From NCBI GenBank assembly GCA_038501625.1, contig JAZAYU010000081.1:2852001-2916000 (forward strand): 64,000 nucleotides of DNA, given 5' to 3'. A model generated the notes under the pieces. It ran no database searches and was not told where the DNA came from. It saw only the letters and a list, made by a program, of their open reading frames with translations. The translations under genes and the position numbers were made by a program. This document shows positions 1 to 13,100 of the stretch, piece by piece. Within the stretch, counting starts at the first letter, position 1; each line of letters opens with the position of its first letter. The stretch comes from Corbicula japonica (lineage: Eukaryota; Mollusca; Bivalvia; Venerida; Cyrenidae).

Positions 1-234
1 TGAACTAAGTAAATTTCTCCAATCATAAATTACTAACAAGTTTTTTTAACTCTTCCAAAAATATTTCATAGTTATTCCCCTTTTTAGTTCAATATTTATG
101 GAACACTATGGAATTATTTCTGTTATTTAAAATTACTTTCTCCCATTCACTTGTTAATACTTTTCCTGATTGCACATGAATGTTTGGCCATAGTTGTTAT
201 TGTTTTAATCTTCAAATTGCATTTGTTTCAAATG

Positions 235-278
235 ATTCGAATAGTCGAGCGCGCTGTCTCCTCGGACAGCTCTTGTTG
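235..278 (+). mobile_element. solo 3' end of a HINE-1-type element
   Basis: ttcgaatagtcgagc is followed by a hairpin (gctgtc/gacagc) and ctcttgtt, the same layout as 19214-19256. The rest of the element is missing. Confidence 0.7.
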
Positions 279-1003
279 TATTTGCATTTTTATTCCGACT
301 CAGTACCGGAGGTCGAAACAAGTGTTCAAATGAACGCCCATCTAGTTTAATTACATTTTTTCTGAATTAGAATTTTTTATTTCAAGGGCACAAGTGAGTG
401 AGTTGTGGTGTAGAGGTGAAAAGGTCACATGTGGGGTCATCTCCTTGGACACGAGGGTAATAACTATGGCTCTTTTTTAATAAAAGAAAGTATGCTTGAT
501 TTTTAAATTTGCTGGTAATGAATTGTTTAGGACTACAACAAACAACCAAGAAGAAATGGATTTTTTTTATAACATATTTAAGCATTTGTTTTAGTAACAT
601 ACTAAATTCTTACTTAACAATTTTAAAAATAAATTGAAGAAGGTATGTGAAGTAATTTTGGCATGTGCAGTAATATGCATTTCCATTACTGCCCATGTAA
701 AAGTTCCCTTATTCTCTAATTTTATAGTTTAAGAGGAAAACCATCGGAATGCATTAATAAATTCTACGATAGTGCTGTTTTATTGAAAAGAGGAAAATCA
801 TATTTGGGGTCTATTGGGCATCGTTTAATATTTTAAGGAGAAACCTGGAGTGTCATTATGTGATAATTAATTAGATCTGTTCAGTTTAATTTAAAATTTA
901 AAACAATTACCCAATTTTAGCCTCAGCAAGTGAAAATTGAAGTCTCGAATCCCCATTTTTGTGGCAACAAAATTTATTTTTACGGAGATTTAATCTATTG
1001 CAG
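279..1003 (+). other. DEPDC5 intron before exon 1 of window
   Basis: AT-rich; I see no exon, RNA or element apart from the solo HINE end at 235-278. Confidence 0.6.
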
Positions 1004-1144
1004 ATTGTTTTCCGCTCCTCAACATCGGTTGTACAGATTTTCATCCAGATGAGTTCCGAGATGTGGGACTTTGACATCAATGGAGATCTTTACTTTGAGA
1101 AAGCTGTCAATGGGTTCCTCACTGACTTGTATGCTAAATGGAAG
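1004..1144 (+). CDS. DEPDC5: DEPDC5 exon 1 of window (SABA start)
   Basis: 47 codons, phase 0 to 0, between ctattgcag and gtatgg. It encodes [20 protein letters not shown] and then [18 protein letters not shown], ending KWK. This is the first beta/alpha segment of the SABA domain and almost identical to vertebrate DEPDC5. The open frame extends a little upstream of the splice site, but that part is unlike the family. Confidence 0.95.
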
Positions 1145-4100
1145 GTATGGCCTGACACTGTTTAATAATGCTCAGATTTCCAATCAATGGTTACAGGGAT
1201 ATTTCCTTGACTTTAGAAATACTTACCATCTCTACCTTGGTTGAAGTACAATGACATAGATATCAAATATACCAATGGACTACATTGGTTTTTAGAGATC
1301 AGTTGTAAAAAAAGATGCAAGGAAAAAAAACGTTAGGTGGGATGAATTCTGATTAGTAATGCCATTTCTGCCAATAAGATGCTTGAGAATTGAGACAATT
1401 CTCCATTTCAGCCGATAAAATGCTTCAGATTTGAGACAAGTCTTCATTTTAGACTGTAAGGTGCTTGAGATCTTGGTAACTTTGGAAACCAGCCAGATTG
1501 TCTTAGGACTTCACACACTTTAAACAACTCAATTTTTTCCCAAATGTTTTCCATACCAAGATGAACACAATCAAAGATCAGTTCAATCGTTGTATGTGTT
1601 TCAGGAGCAGACTTGTTTACATGATGTGAGTATTGTCATGTTCTCAAGGACCTTCTATGAAGCTCAGTCCAGAGGTATGTATACAACATATACACGTATA
1701 CATCAGGGGCGGATCCACAGGGGGTTCAGTAGTGTTCCTTCAAACCCCTTTTTGGGTAGCATTATTTCATTTTCATGGGAATTTTGGCACATAGTTGGAA
1801 TCTATTGTGTAACTACCATTAGAATGCCTGAACAAACCCCATTAATGGAATTCTTGTGTTTAATCCTGTACAATTACATCTACTGATGGTTGCTGATTTT
1901 TGAAGTGAAGGAGATACATAGGATCATTTTGTCAATCTTTCAGCTCATCATTCAAACTGAGTATTGGATACAACATTTCCATTTCTGAATATTTCTTCCT
2001 CAAACTTTCAAATTTTATTGCTGAAGACAACAAGGCTGTGTTTTAGGTAAAAATCTGCAGGTCAGGTACTCATTTGAAAGAGGATACCCCCTTTTAGCTT
2101 GACCAGTCAGAGAATATGTTGAGCCATTCGTTGACATTGGCATTGCCATACTACATGTGGTTCAATTTTTCATGCAACTGCATTATATAATATTATATCT
2201 ACAGCTTTCCAACTAGATAGAATTTTTTTTCACCATATGACAAGTGCCTTTGCCAAGAACAATAACTCTTACTTCCAGTTGATCATATTATGACCTTTTT
2301 ATGACCTCCACTCCCTTCCTTGTAAATGGTTAAATCAGGGAATGAGTTATTAACAGGCAGCTAAGTGGAAGGATGATAATTGTATCAGTCTATATCAGAA
2401 GAAAGAAATGTATTTAAAAACTGAAATATGTTGATAGGACTGTTATTCCAACTCTGAATTTCACAACAGAACAAATTGTTATCCAATTTTTCAGATGAGT
2501 TTCCAGTATGCATGCATGATTGTTTACAACAAGATTATATGGGCAGATTCTATGAAGACTTCTATAGGTATGTGTACAGAAAATTATAATTTGTCAATTA
2601 TAAAAATGATCTTGGCCAAAAACTATAAATCTGAGATTGTAGAGCAGTCTCATATCTCAAGGATCTGATTTGCTGAAATGGAGACAATCCTACACCTTCA
2701 CACACCTTGACAAAATGGGGCTAAGGAACTGTGCAAAAAGGGTCTTCACTGTTTGGCTCAAAGGAGCATTCTTAATGCATCTAGAAACTAATAATGATCC
2801 TTTCTGAACTGTATATGTCTGCAATTTGATCTGTTTCCACAGTTATCGCAAAGTCAATATGTCTTGTTTTCTCACGTGGCGTCACAATACACATGTTTTT
2901 CCTACAGAATTGTTGTACAAAATGAGCGGTACGATGAATGGAAGGGAACCATTAAGCAGCTGAGGAAGATATTTAACGAGTACCAGCAGCGGGTCGTCAA
3001 CTATCATACCAGACGGGGCTTTAAAGTCCCCAGGGCTTATAATTCTACAGCAGCTCAGGGAAACTTCCTAGAAACTCTGAATATGACACTGAACTGTAGG
3101 TTTATTTAACAGTATTCTAGACTTTATGCAATGGCAGACTAGCCAAAGTTTTCCAACTTTTTTTTTCCCTTAAACTTTTGTCACAAATCACTAAATGCCG
3201 CCGGCCGATGTTGTAAATGCCAGTTTTCACTAAATATCGGCCGGTGGCAGGACTGCGGCAGTTACAATCGGCCAGCGGCAGTTGGCATTTTAGATGTTGC
3301 CAGCAAGCAGCTGAGATTTTAAGAAAGTTTAATTTCTGGCGACGTCGTGGCGATTTTTTCTATTTTTGCAAATCGGCAGGTGGCAGGGTGGGCGCATTTT
3401 TTGTTAGCGCATTGGCAGGCAAGTGGCATTTAGTGATTTGTGACGACAGTTTAAATGAGATTCTGAATGTGGGTCATTTTTGCATGTAAAGAAATGGAAG
3501 CAATATTACTACATTGCCCTTTCCCTTATGAACACTGACCTTCGACCACATATTGTGATGTTACAACTTTTACAACTATGAGAAATCAAGTCCACAAGGT
3601 ATGAGTTATTTATCAACCGAAAATTGGCCTGCCACCGTCAGATTATCAGGCGGGCGCAGAGCGGTGGAAGCTAGATCGCTCAATCGCCGGCCGGCAGCAG
3701 TTGTAAATGGGCTGTCCCCCGCCAGGTGGCAGTTTAATTTTAGCTGCCACTGCCCTGCCACCTAACTGCCACTTGCCGGATATTTTGGGGTGTCACGTTT
3801 CCCGCGAGCCTTTGAAACCAACTGCCGCCGACAGGTGGCATTTTGTTGGCAGTTATATGTGACTGCTCTCGGAGATGTGTAAAAAATTGACCGGCGGCAG
3901 CCAACTTCACGACTCTGCCGATGTCTAAAATCGGCCGGCGGAATTTAGCAATTGTGACACTAGCATTAGAAGTGAAAGGAGATGTTTCACACAGAAACTT
4001 GAAAATAAAAATAATTTCGAATACGTTTGGTGAAATTTCTTCATTCTGCTTGCCTACATCAATCTCTAAACTAAATACGCTTCATTTTTGTTCTCATTCC

Positions 4101-7100
4101 ATGGAGTTTTGCCTCAAAAATTCTGAAAAGCACTTGAGGCATCAAAAATAAAATTTCATGTTCCTTTTTCTTTTAAAATTCTGTTTGTAGAATTATTATC
4201 CATTCTACTACTTACTAACCCATTACTCCATGGAGAAGGATAACAGCCCTATCCCATAGAGTAAATGGTTAAATCTCTTTTTAGCCAACCAGGTTTCGAA
4301 CATGTATATTTCGGTCAGTATACCTAATTCCACTGACTACTTCTAGACTACTTCAACGACAAACCAAGCTATATCTCAGGTGAACTTGTTGAAGTTTTAT
4401 AAAAGTTTTAAGCTGAAAAACAACATCCCCATCTCCCAAAAATCCTCAACAACTAGCTGAACCTTTCATTCAAGATTAATTTCAATTTTCATGCAAGTGT
4501 TTGGTTTTATTTCAGTGTTTGAGAGGTACTACATGGATCGTAACTTTGATCGTACGGGTAAAGTGGCTGTGGTGATAACCCCTGGAGCCGGAGTGTTCGA
4601 GGTTGACAGGGAACTCACAAACATCACCAAACAGAGAACCATCGATTGTGGTATGTAACAACATTCTAATTCTTATATCCTTTCTGTAAAAAATCTGCCA
4701 ATATTTTATATATTTAATGAGGTTGTGTGGATGCGTTTCAGGAATTTTCTGACTTGACCCTTTCCTCCATATATACGCATATTTACACTTGTGCGACCAG
4801 TGTAGATCCAGATCAGCCGGCACATCCTGGTTGTATTTTGGTCAGAAATAACCTAATGAATCAAAAAGTGAACAGTTTAGATCCTGATCAGACCACACTA
4901 TAAATATATATCTATGGAGGAAAGGGTTAACAACAATCTGTAAAACCTGAATTCTCTGTGTTTCTTGTGTACCAGATCAGTAGTTTCGATGTTTTACATT
5001 TACTGTGAAAGAAGTCATAACATCCCTAGTGTGCAAAGACTAGTGCTAGGACTTGTGTTGTCTGAGAAATAAATTCATGGTTAAGTGCACCTCTTATACA
5101 AAATAGAGTTTAGAAATAGAAATGGATTATAAACAATATTAATGAAAAGAATGATGCATATAGGGTTTGCAAGAAGAGTTATATTTCATGTATGCTTGAT
5201 GTGAAATACCAGCTCTCAAATACTATGGTATCATTTAATTTCGCTGGCACGAAATTTAGTGCAATCGCCGAAAAAGACTGTTTCGCGCGGACGTTAATTC
5301 GCGCAAATCCAATTTATAAAAAAATTAAATATTGATATTTTACCGACCCGTTATCAATACCTATTGTTTATTTGAACACGCCAGTTAATCATGTGTCAGT
5401 TGGACCCCTGTCAATTACCACTTCCTTTGTTAGTCAATTATCGGACTGCTGTTTATTCGGCGCCACTAATTGACACGGGACCCGTTTGATCCATCTATCT
5501 GGACCATTCATATCATAATTGGAATGTTAAATTTCGTTCCCGTTTTATTGTCCAAAGTGTCCATTAATTGCGAAACAGTTACTCAAAAAAGTGTTGATAA
5601 ATTTAAAATTAGATGACAACGATACTGTTTTGTAAAACGTGACCTGACCTAAATAAGCGGACTAAATTGTCGTTCATGTTTTGAAGTAACATTAAACATA
5701 TTCCAAAAGAAATTTGACAGTTATAACTGATTTTATTTTCTTTATTAACATAATTATTTGATTCTTCAAATTTATCTCAAATAGCGAAACTTTATATATA
5801 TATAAAGTGTAGGTCCATTCTGACATAGCACGATTCGGATACGTATGTGGAACTTTTTGGTTAAATTTTAGCTTAGGTTTTAAATTCGCGCACTGGTCCA
5901 ACCGTGAAATACGCGAAAATTAAGCCATCACTAAATAAAATGATAGCACAGTAACTGTTTTGCCCTGATAATGCTGCTATGCAATGTTAATGAACACAAC
6001 AGTATTCTCAGGCTGGATTTTGAATAAGGGCTGTTCCACGAAAAAAAAAGGAGTGGGGGGGGGGGTAGAACGGAACTTAAAAATGGGGGTACCACCAACA
6101 CAATTATATTTATTTTCAAAACCCAACCAATAGCACCACCACTGCATTATTATTACAATTTATACCCCCCACCAATGCAATTAGAAACACAAATTGTAGA
6201 TTTCAGGAGACAAGTTTTTTGTAAACTTGCCTGAATTTTTTGTTGAACTAATATTACAAAGATGATTTTACCATGCAATTTCAATGTAATTTTTTTCCAT
6301 GTTAATATCATTTTGTTTGAAATTGTTTCATTTTGATATAAATTCGTAAACTGTCCTAACTGCTCATGTTTGAGAAGGAATAAAGAAAACTTGAAGTGAT
6401 GAATCAAAAATCATTCCCATTTGTTGCACATGTTTCAGATCAACGAGTCCTCACATGGGCAGCCAGTCATAGGCTGCCAGGATGTAGGCCAGACTGCTCA
6501 CCAAGGCCTGTTTTATGTGAACAGATCGAAAGACTGATTGTACAAATTTGTATTCATGTCTGTTAATGTACTCCTTATTATTTGTGTCGCTCTATTCTTA
6601 GATACGTTAATGAATCCTGATTACTTAAAACATCTTTTTTATTCTTTCCGCGTCTTTCTAGTTTACTATTTCATGGTTTAGTTGAATGTTGTGAAAAAAG
6701 TTATCAAGGAGTGCTCTGGATTTCTCCATAATTTGTAATAAAAAACTAAAATATAAATTTCTTTGTTTTGTTAGGTTTAACCCATGTTTTAACAGAATTT
6801 AAGTCATGTACAGGCAAGCAGTTTACCTAACCATAATTCTTGGGTATCACCAGAACTAAACTGCTTATGCAGAATATCGAGTCTGTTTTACCAGTATCAA
6901 ATTATGAATAAATATATTATTATCAATGACATTGTGAAATTTCATTTAATAATTTCAGGAACTATTGCATTGACTATTCCTGTTTGCAGGAATATATTAT
7001 TTACCAGTATATACTACATAGTATTACAGGTTTATATATGTGTCACTTAGATTTTGTGTATTATTCGTATTTCTTAAAAGTATACAGATTGAACTTAACC

Positions 7101-10100
7101 AGTACTTATATAATTATGATCATACACAACAATATTGTGAGATTTCATAAAGATATTTTAAACAAGAAACCAGTAGAACCAGTGGATTTGACGTTCCAAT
7201 AGGCTTCCGCGAACAGGAGCCTGACCAATATCCGAATTTTAGACATGTCACACTTGTCAGCATAAACATCGCTTAATAACGGATTCATTACTGAATCAGT
7301 GATAAAAATTTATTAACATATCATAAAAGTTAGCTTTATACTTACGTTTGAATGTTTCAACAAGGGTATTTAAATTATTTGTGGCCAAAAACATGGCCAC
7401 ATGTTTGATGTCCATGGATCTCGCCATTTTATGCTGGTGTCGATATAACATAACATCGTTAAAAAAACTGCGTACCAAGTTTTCAGTTTTCGTACGCTTA
7501 CCAGCTGTGACAAGCGGATGATTAATGTCAGGTTTTACAGACAAGACAAATTAGTTATTATTGACCACTTTACCCCTCCCCCCTCGCAACACATTTAGAA
7601 TGTTTTTATTAACCACAAGCAACACAATTAAAATTGTTAAAATACCCCCAAACAACACATTTGCTTCCATGAATCACCCCCACCCATCAAATTTTAATTA
7701 ATTTCAGTTCTATCCCCCCCCACTCCTTTTTTCATGGAACAGCCCTAAAGGCATACCATCAAAATGATAACCTTCCCACACTTTTTCTATCTCAATCAAT
7801 TACTCCATATGTATGCTTTTATCATGTTTGAAATGTGCCGGCTGATCTGGATCTATACTGTTTGTCTGTGGATAACAGCCTTATCCCATGGAATAAAGGG
7901 TAGATACCAAAATTACACTTCATCTTGTTGTTTTTTTTTAAGATAGGAGAGTAATTATAATGATATTAAAGGTAAAAAAATGAAGTATGATGGCATTGCA
8001 GGTGTTGGTAGTGATCTTGTATGTATGGGAGAACAACCTCTGCATGCTGCACCTTTATTCAAGGTAAGTCTCTCCATCTGAAAGTTACTGTTTACTGTAT
8101 ACTGCAGGGGAAAATATGGTATTCTAGATGTCATACATTTATAATTTACTTGAGCTGGTTTGTGCCTTGAAAAAAAATTAAAATAAATGTTGTATTTAGA
8201 AACTAAATGGCGCTGTAAAGGTTAGTAAGTACAAATGCATCTAGATCAGAAATTTTGTGGCCAAATGGGTTAATTGTGTAAGTATTTGCTTGTCTGTCAC
8301 AGATCTGGTGTCTGGGACATATCTTATCAACCTCATAAGGGATTTCAATGAAATTTTATACAGGTGTTCATTTTAATGAGACAAGTGTTATTTTTTAGAA
8401 ATAATTTCGATTTCAAATAGATATTGACCCAGCAAGCTCCGTAAACACATTTGAACTGGAACACTTCACAAGAAGCCGATCACGTTTGTTTTCATGCGGT
8501 TACTGTTAGACCTGCTGCTCCAATCACAAGGCGCTGCGCTGTATTTTACTTCCAAATAAGGATTTGCTGTCTGTCAAATTTTTGTTGCTGTGGGTTCATT
8601 CTCCTGCAGATGTTGATATGAAAATTTTGTTTTTATGATTTGTATGGTACATATAGCACTGAATCAATAACAAAAGGTGTGGCTTAATGTAAAGCAACCT
8701 GATGGCGTGTTTAACATTGATTAAACTTACCCGCTACCCTTCAAAGGAAATAGCATTCGCAGCGCCATGCGTTTGATGTTTTGGTCGCTAGCCAAAATCA
8801 AACTGAAATCAGACTTTGTAGTAAATGTCAAAATACTTAACATCACACAAAAGTACTTTGTTCAACTTCACAAAAAAGTTAACCTGGATACGAGTGTGTG
8901 TTTTAGAACCGTGGCCCAACCAAGGTGATACTTTTATTTCAAAGCACATGATACGTGCAAATTTCTCAATTTTAAAGGATTACCTTGCGACTAATGTGTT
9001 TTCATACCCTCTAAAATGCCATGTGTGATGAGGCAGGAGTTGGGCTTTATTCCCCTGACCCCCACTAATGTTTTTAAAGTCTTAAGACGAAAAAAAAAAC
9101 TTACTGAAAAATTTCAGTGAACGAAAAGTGAAGAAGGTGGGTAAAATGCAGGCCTATTTTTCAAATCCTCTGTGGTTTTAAATCAACAACAATTTCTGAT
9201 TGAAATGAAGCCCCAGTCTAGGACATGTATTGAGGAACATTGGTCACACAATGATGACATGCTCTTGATACTTCAGTTTCACAGTAAGAATCCTAAACTG
9301 GGTTTGGAAGTGGGAGATGATTATAACATACCTCACTGGATGAACCACAGGTATGTAACATGTTCTTTCTATGAATCACTCTTAAATTAACCCTTGACTC
9401 CATATTTATGGGTTTTATTATGTGTTGTGACCAGTGTAGATTCAGATCATCTGACATCTGTACATCAGATCTGGATCTAAATTGTTGTTTTTTCTTGCTC
9501 AGAAATAACCTAATGAATCTAAAAACAATGCAGATTCTAATCTGACAGCAGGGATGTGCAAGCTGATATGGATCTACACTATCTATCATGTGTGCAGCCA
9601 TTGTAGATCCAGATCAGCTAATGCATATGCATCAGATCTGGATCTATATTGGTTGTTTCTTTGTTGGAAATAACCTAATAAATCTAAAAGCGTAAAGTGC
9701 AAATCCTGATCTGACAGTAGGGATGTGCCAGCTGATCTTGATCTACACTGTTTGCCCATGGAATAACAGCTATACCCCATGGAGTAAAGGGTTTAAACCC
9801 CCTTAGTGACATATTTAAAGTCAAAAACGAAGTACATAATTATGCAAGTCTATGTGCTAAAGATTTTATGTTATTTTCCAGAACAAAGTTGTATTTTGAT
9901 TTTTAATTGCTTTAGTCAAGTTCTGTAAAAAAGATAACATGATTTGTTGGTATTATATTGCAGTTTCTACACTTCAAAGAATCAGATACAGTTTTATTCC
10001 AACAAGAAATTTGTGCCTAGAATCAAAATCCCTCCAGAAATTGTAAGTGATTGTTTTTAGGATTATTGTAAATTTAGTAGTATTGTAGAATGAGTCGTGT

Positions 10101-13100
10101 TTTAATACACTTCTAGAAAATTAATACTAAAATAAGCCTCTTACCACAGTTGTTTAGAATGAAGCTTCTGAAATAACCATTTACAGCAGCATTGCATGCA
10201 AAAGGTGAACAGTTAAAATCTCTTTAAAGATTATATAACTTATTTTAAGAAAGTTTAAGAAAGGATTTTTAAAAAAGGAAACACAGTCTGATCTTCATAA
10301 AGATTTTTGTTGGGCCCATGTTCTCATGTCCTGTTGTATTCTTATTAGCTGTGAGACTTTCAGTATTTTCAATTAACTACAATCCGACTTTACAGACACT
10401 CTGGCTGGCACTTATTTTGTGCATGTTTTAAGTTGTATTAGCATGCTTCAATATCCACTTCTAGTAAACACTAACTTAGATATATCAAATACTAATCTTG
10501 TCACAAAATGAGATCCTTGTTTGGTCTTCCACAATGCACACAGGCTTACATGTTTTATTTAGTCAAAGTTAAATTAGTCTTGATTCAAAATGGTGGTCAT
10601 TTAACTACAAGAAACCAATTACCCTGCATGTCTGGTATTAGTAAAATCCTGGCGTGGCCCAGTGTAATAAAACCGAGATTGGAAAACCTAAGGCCCCAAA
10701 TCATCGACTTGAGATTGGAGACCGGTCCCAGATCACAGGCATATGATTGGATTGTCTCTGTTTTAACCAATCATCTACTTGAAGTTTGAGACTGGTCTCC
10801 AATCTCAGTTTTATGATCTTGGGCCCAGTCTTCAATTTTAGCAGCCAATGATTGGAGTTCTGCTCCATCATGACTAATCACATGTTCAAAATTGGAGAAT
10901 ATCTCAGTCTCAGATTTATTATATGCTACATAGTACAGTCAGGCTCGGCTAGTGTTGGGAAATCGGTTGCAAATCATAATCGATCATCGGTTGGAATCGG
11001 CTGCTCTTTCCGATGCGATTTCACGATTATAATCGGTTTCTTAATTTACGCGGTGTAAGGTTTACGAATGGTCTTAGATCAGTAGCATACATAATTACTG
11101 GATACTCATAATTTTCAACTTTATGACCAAAAACCGATTCAAAATCATTGCTGCCCAAAAAGGTTTGTGCAACTGAACTGAACCCATCTAGATCCACCAA
11201 ATGAATTCTCAAATGGAAAAATGTTGCGTTTTCCTATGAATAATATACTGATTTTAAGGCTTAAGACACAAGATAAGAGGTCTAGTTAATGCAATACATA
11301 CTCGTATTTATTCGAAGAATTTTACCATCGCCATATAGCTACGAAACTCAGACGCTTGACAAAATCGGCGCCATTTTGCGTTTTTGCTTGCTGCCTGTAT
11401 TTTTGTACTATTTGCAACAAATTCTGCAAAGGCCTTTTGTTATGTCTAGGTTTTTTTCTGTGCGATGAAAGTTCTTCGTTAATTTTGTAGAATCTCAAGT
11501 GCTTCTGATTACTTTTTGCTTAGGTTCTCGTAAATCTCTCGGGTCGCCATTTTAATTTTCAATTTTTCAAAGTGATTTCCCGTTATGGCCGGTGTAAAAG
11601 CCGGAACCCGTACCTTTATTTTTTGTCTCTTACACTGCGCATGTCTAAACTGTTAATCGATTATGAGAGAATGACACCGATCATCGACATCGAGAAGCAT
11701 TTACACGTCGCTAATCGATGTCTTCTGATCATCGGCACATCACTAGGCTCGGCTATATCGCGATCCGCTATATCGCGAAATCCAATATAACGCGGTCGAC
11801 CCTTGGACCCCATTTTTTTTCATAAAAGATAGTAAAATTCTATCAATGGCCATTTTTTGTATATTTGGAAAGGGAAAAAAAAGGGAAGTAACAACGTTAA
11901 TACCGCGTTAATCGATAAAGACAATGACGCTCGTTCATTAACGTACCGAGAATCGTTAAAACAATTGTAAAATGTTTCTTTATGAACTGTTGATTGTTTC
12001 CTACGTTTATTAAAATATCAAACTGTCATAAAATTGTTAAGTAATAAATTGTTGTACAAACACTGGGGCACCTAATCACGTATGCGAAATGGTTACTGAA
12101 TGGTTGTTTTTCGCACCTACTGCAGATAGCATGACCAAGGTGTTTGATGTTGTTAATTGGCTTCTAATTTGAGAAGCTCATGCCTACATTTGACATGTTT
12201 TACTATATTATTTTAGAAATGATGATTGAATATTAAAACAATAAAGATTAAAACTGCAAGCGAATTGTTTTCATTCAAAACAGCATACAGGTCAAACAAA
12301 TACATGAGTTTCGCATTAGACGAACACCCGCAGTATAAACTTTTGTGAGTTAAATTCACAAAGTAATAATTTTATAGCACCTGTTAGATAATAACAAAAC
12401 AACATGCAAACAAAGGATTTATTTTCACTAACCGATTATATATGTTACGAGTAATACATGTACGGACCTAAGAATAGCATAAGTTCTTTGTCCCGCGAAT
12501 ATCGCGGATCCGATAATAACTCGATTTGAGGGGATGGACCCCACGGACCGAGATATAGCGAAGCCTGACTGTATATATTATATAGTGTGCAATATGTGTA
12601 GTAGTTGGCATGCTGTTGTATCTGTTTGAACACTTTTCACAGTTTGATTTACCTGCATCACCTAAATCACCTGTACAGGTAAGTATGTTTACGATCTTTA
12701 GGACACAAGATCATATACTTGATATTGGAGACCAGTCTTAAATCTCAAGCATCTGATTAGCTGAAATGGCGACAGGTCACCATTTCAGCCAATCAAATGC
12801 TTGAGATCTGAGACTGGTCTTCAGTTTAAGGTTTATGATCTTGAGCCAAAACTATGTAAGCAGAATGTGTTCTTATTGATCTTAACTCTTTACTACATAT
12901 AATTATATGGGTTTTATAGCATGTGCCAACAATCTAGATCCTGATTAGCTGGTTGAACTGTGCTGTCAGATCAGGATCTACACTGTTTGCCTCTTTCTCA
13001 GAAACAACCTATTGAATCAAGAAGTGAATAGTATAGATCCTGATCAGACAGCACAGATGTGCCAACAGATCTGGATCTACACTGTTCAACCCTGAATAAC

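Noticed and set aside
1590..1886. 98-codon ORF as one exon
   Set aside because: Only 1605-1674 is DEPDC5-like and has splice borders; the rest is intron with a family-C repeat.
6421..6540. Exon after a tttcag at 6438
   Set aside because: The text carries early stops, has no DEPDC5 similarity, and exons 5 and 6 already join in phase.
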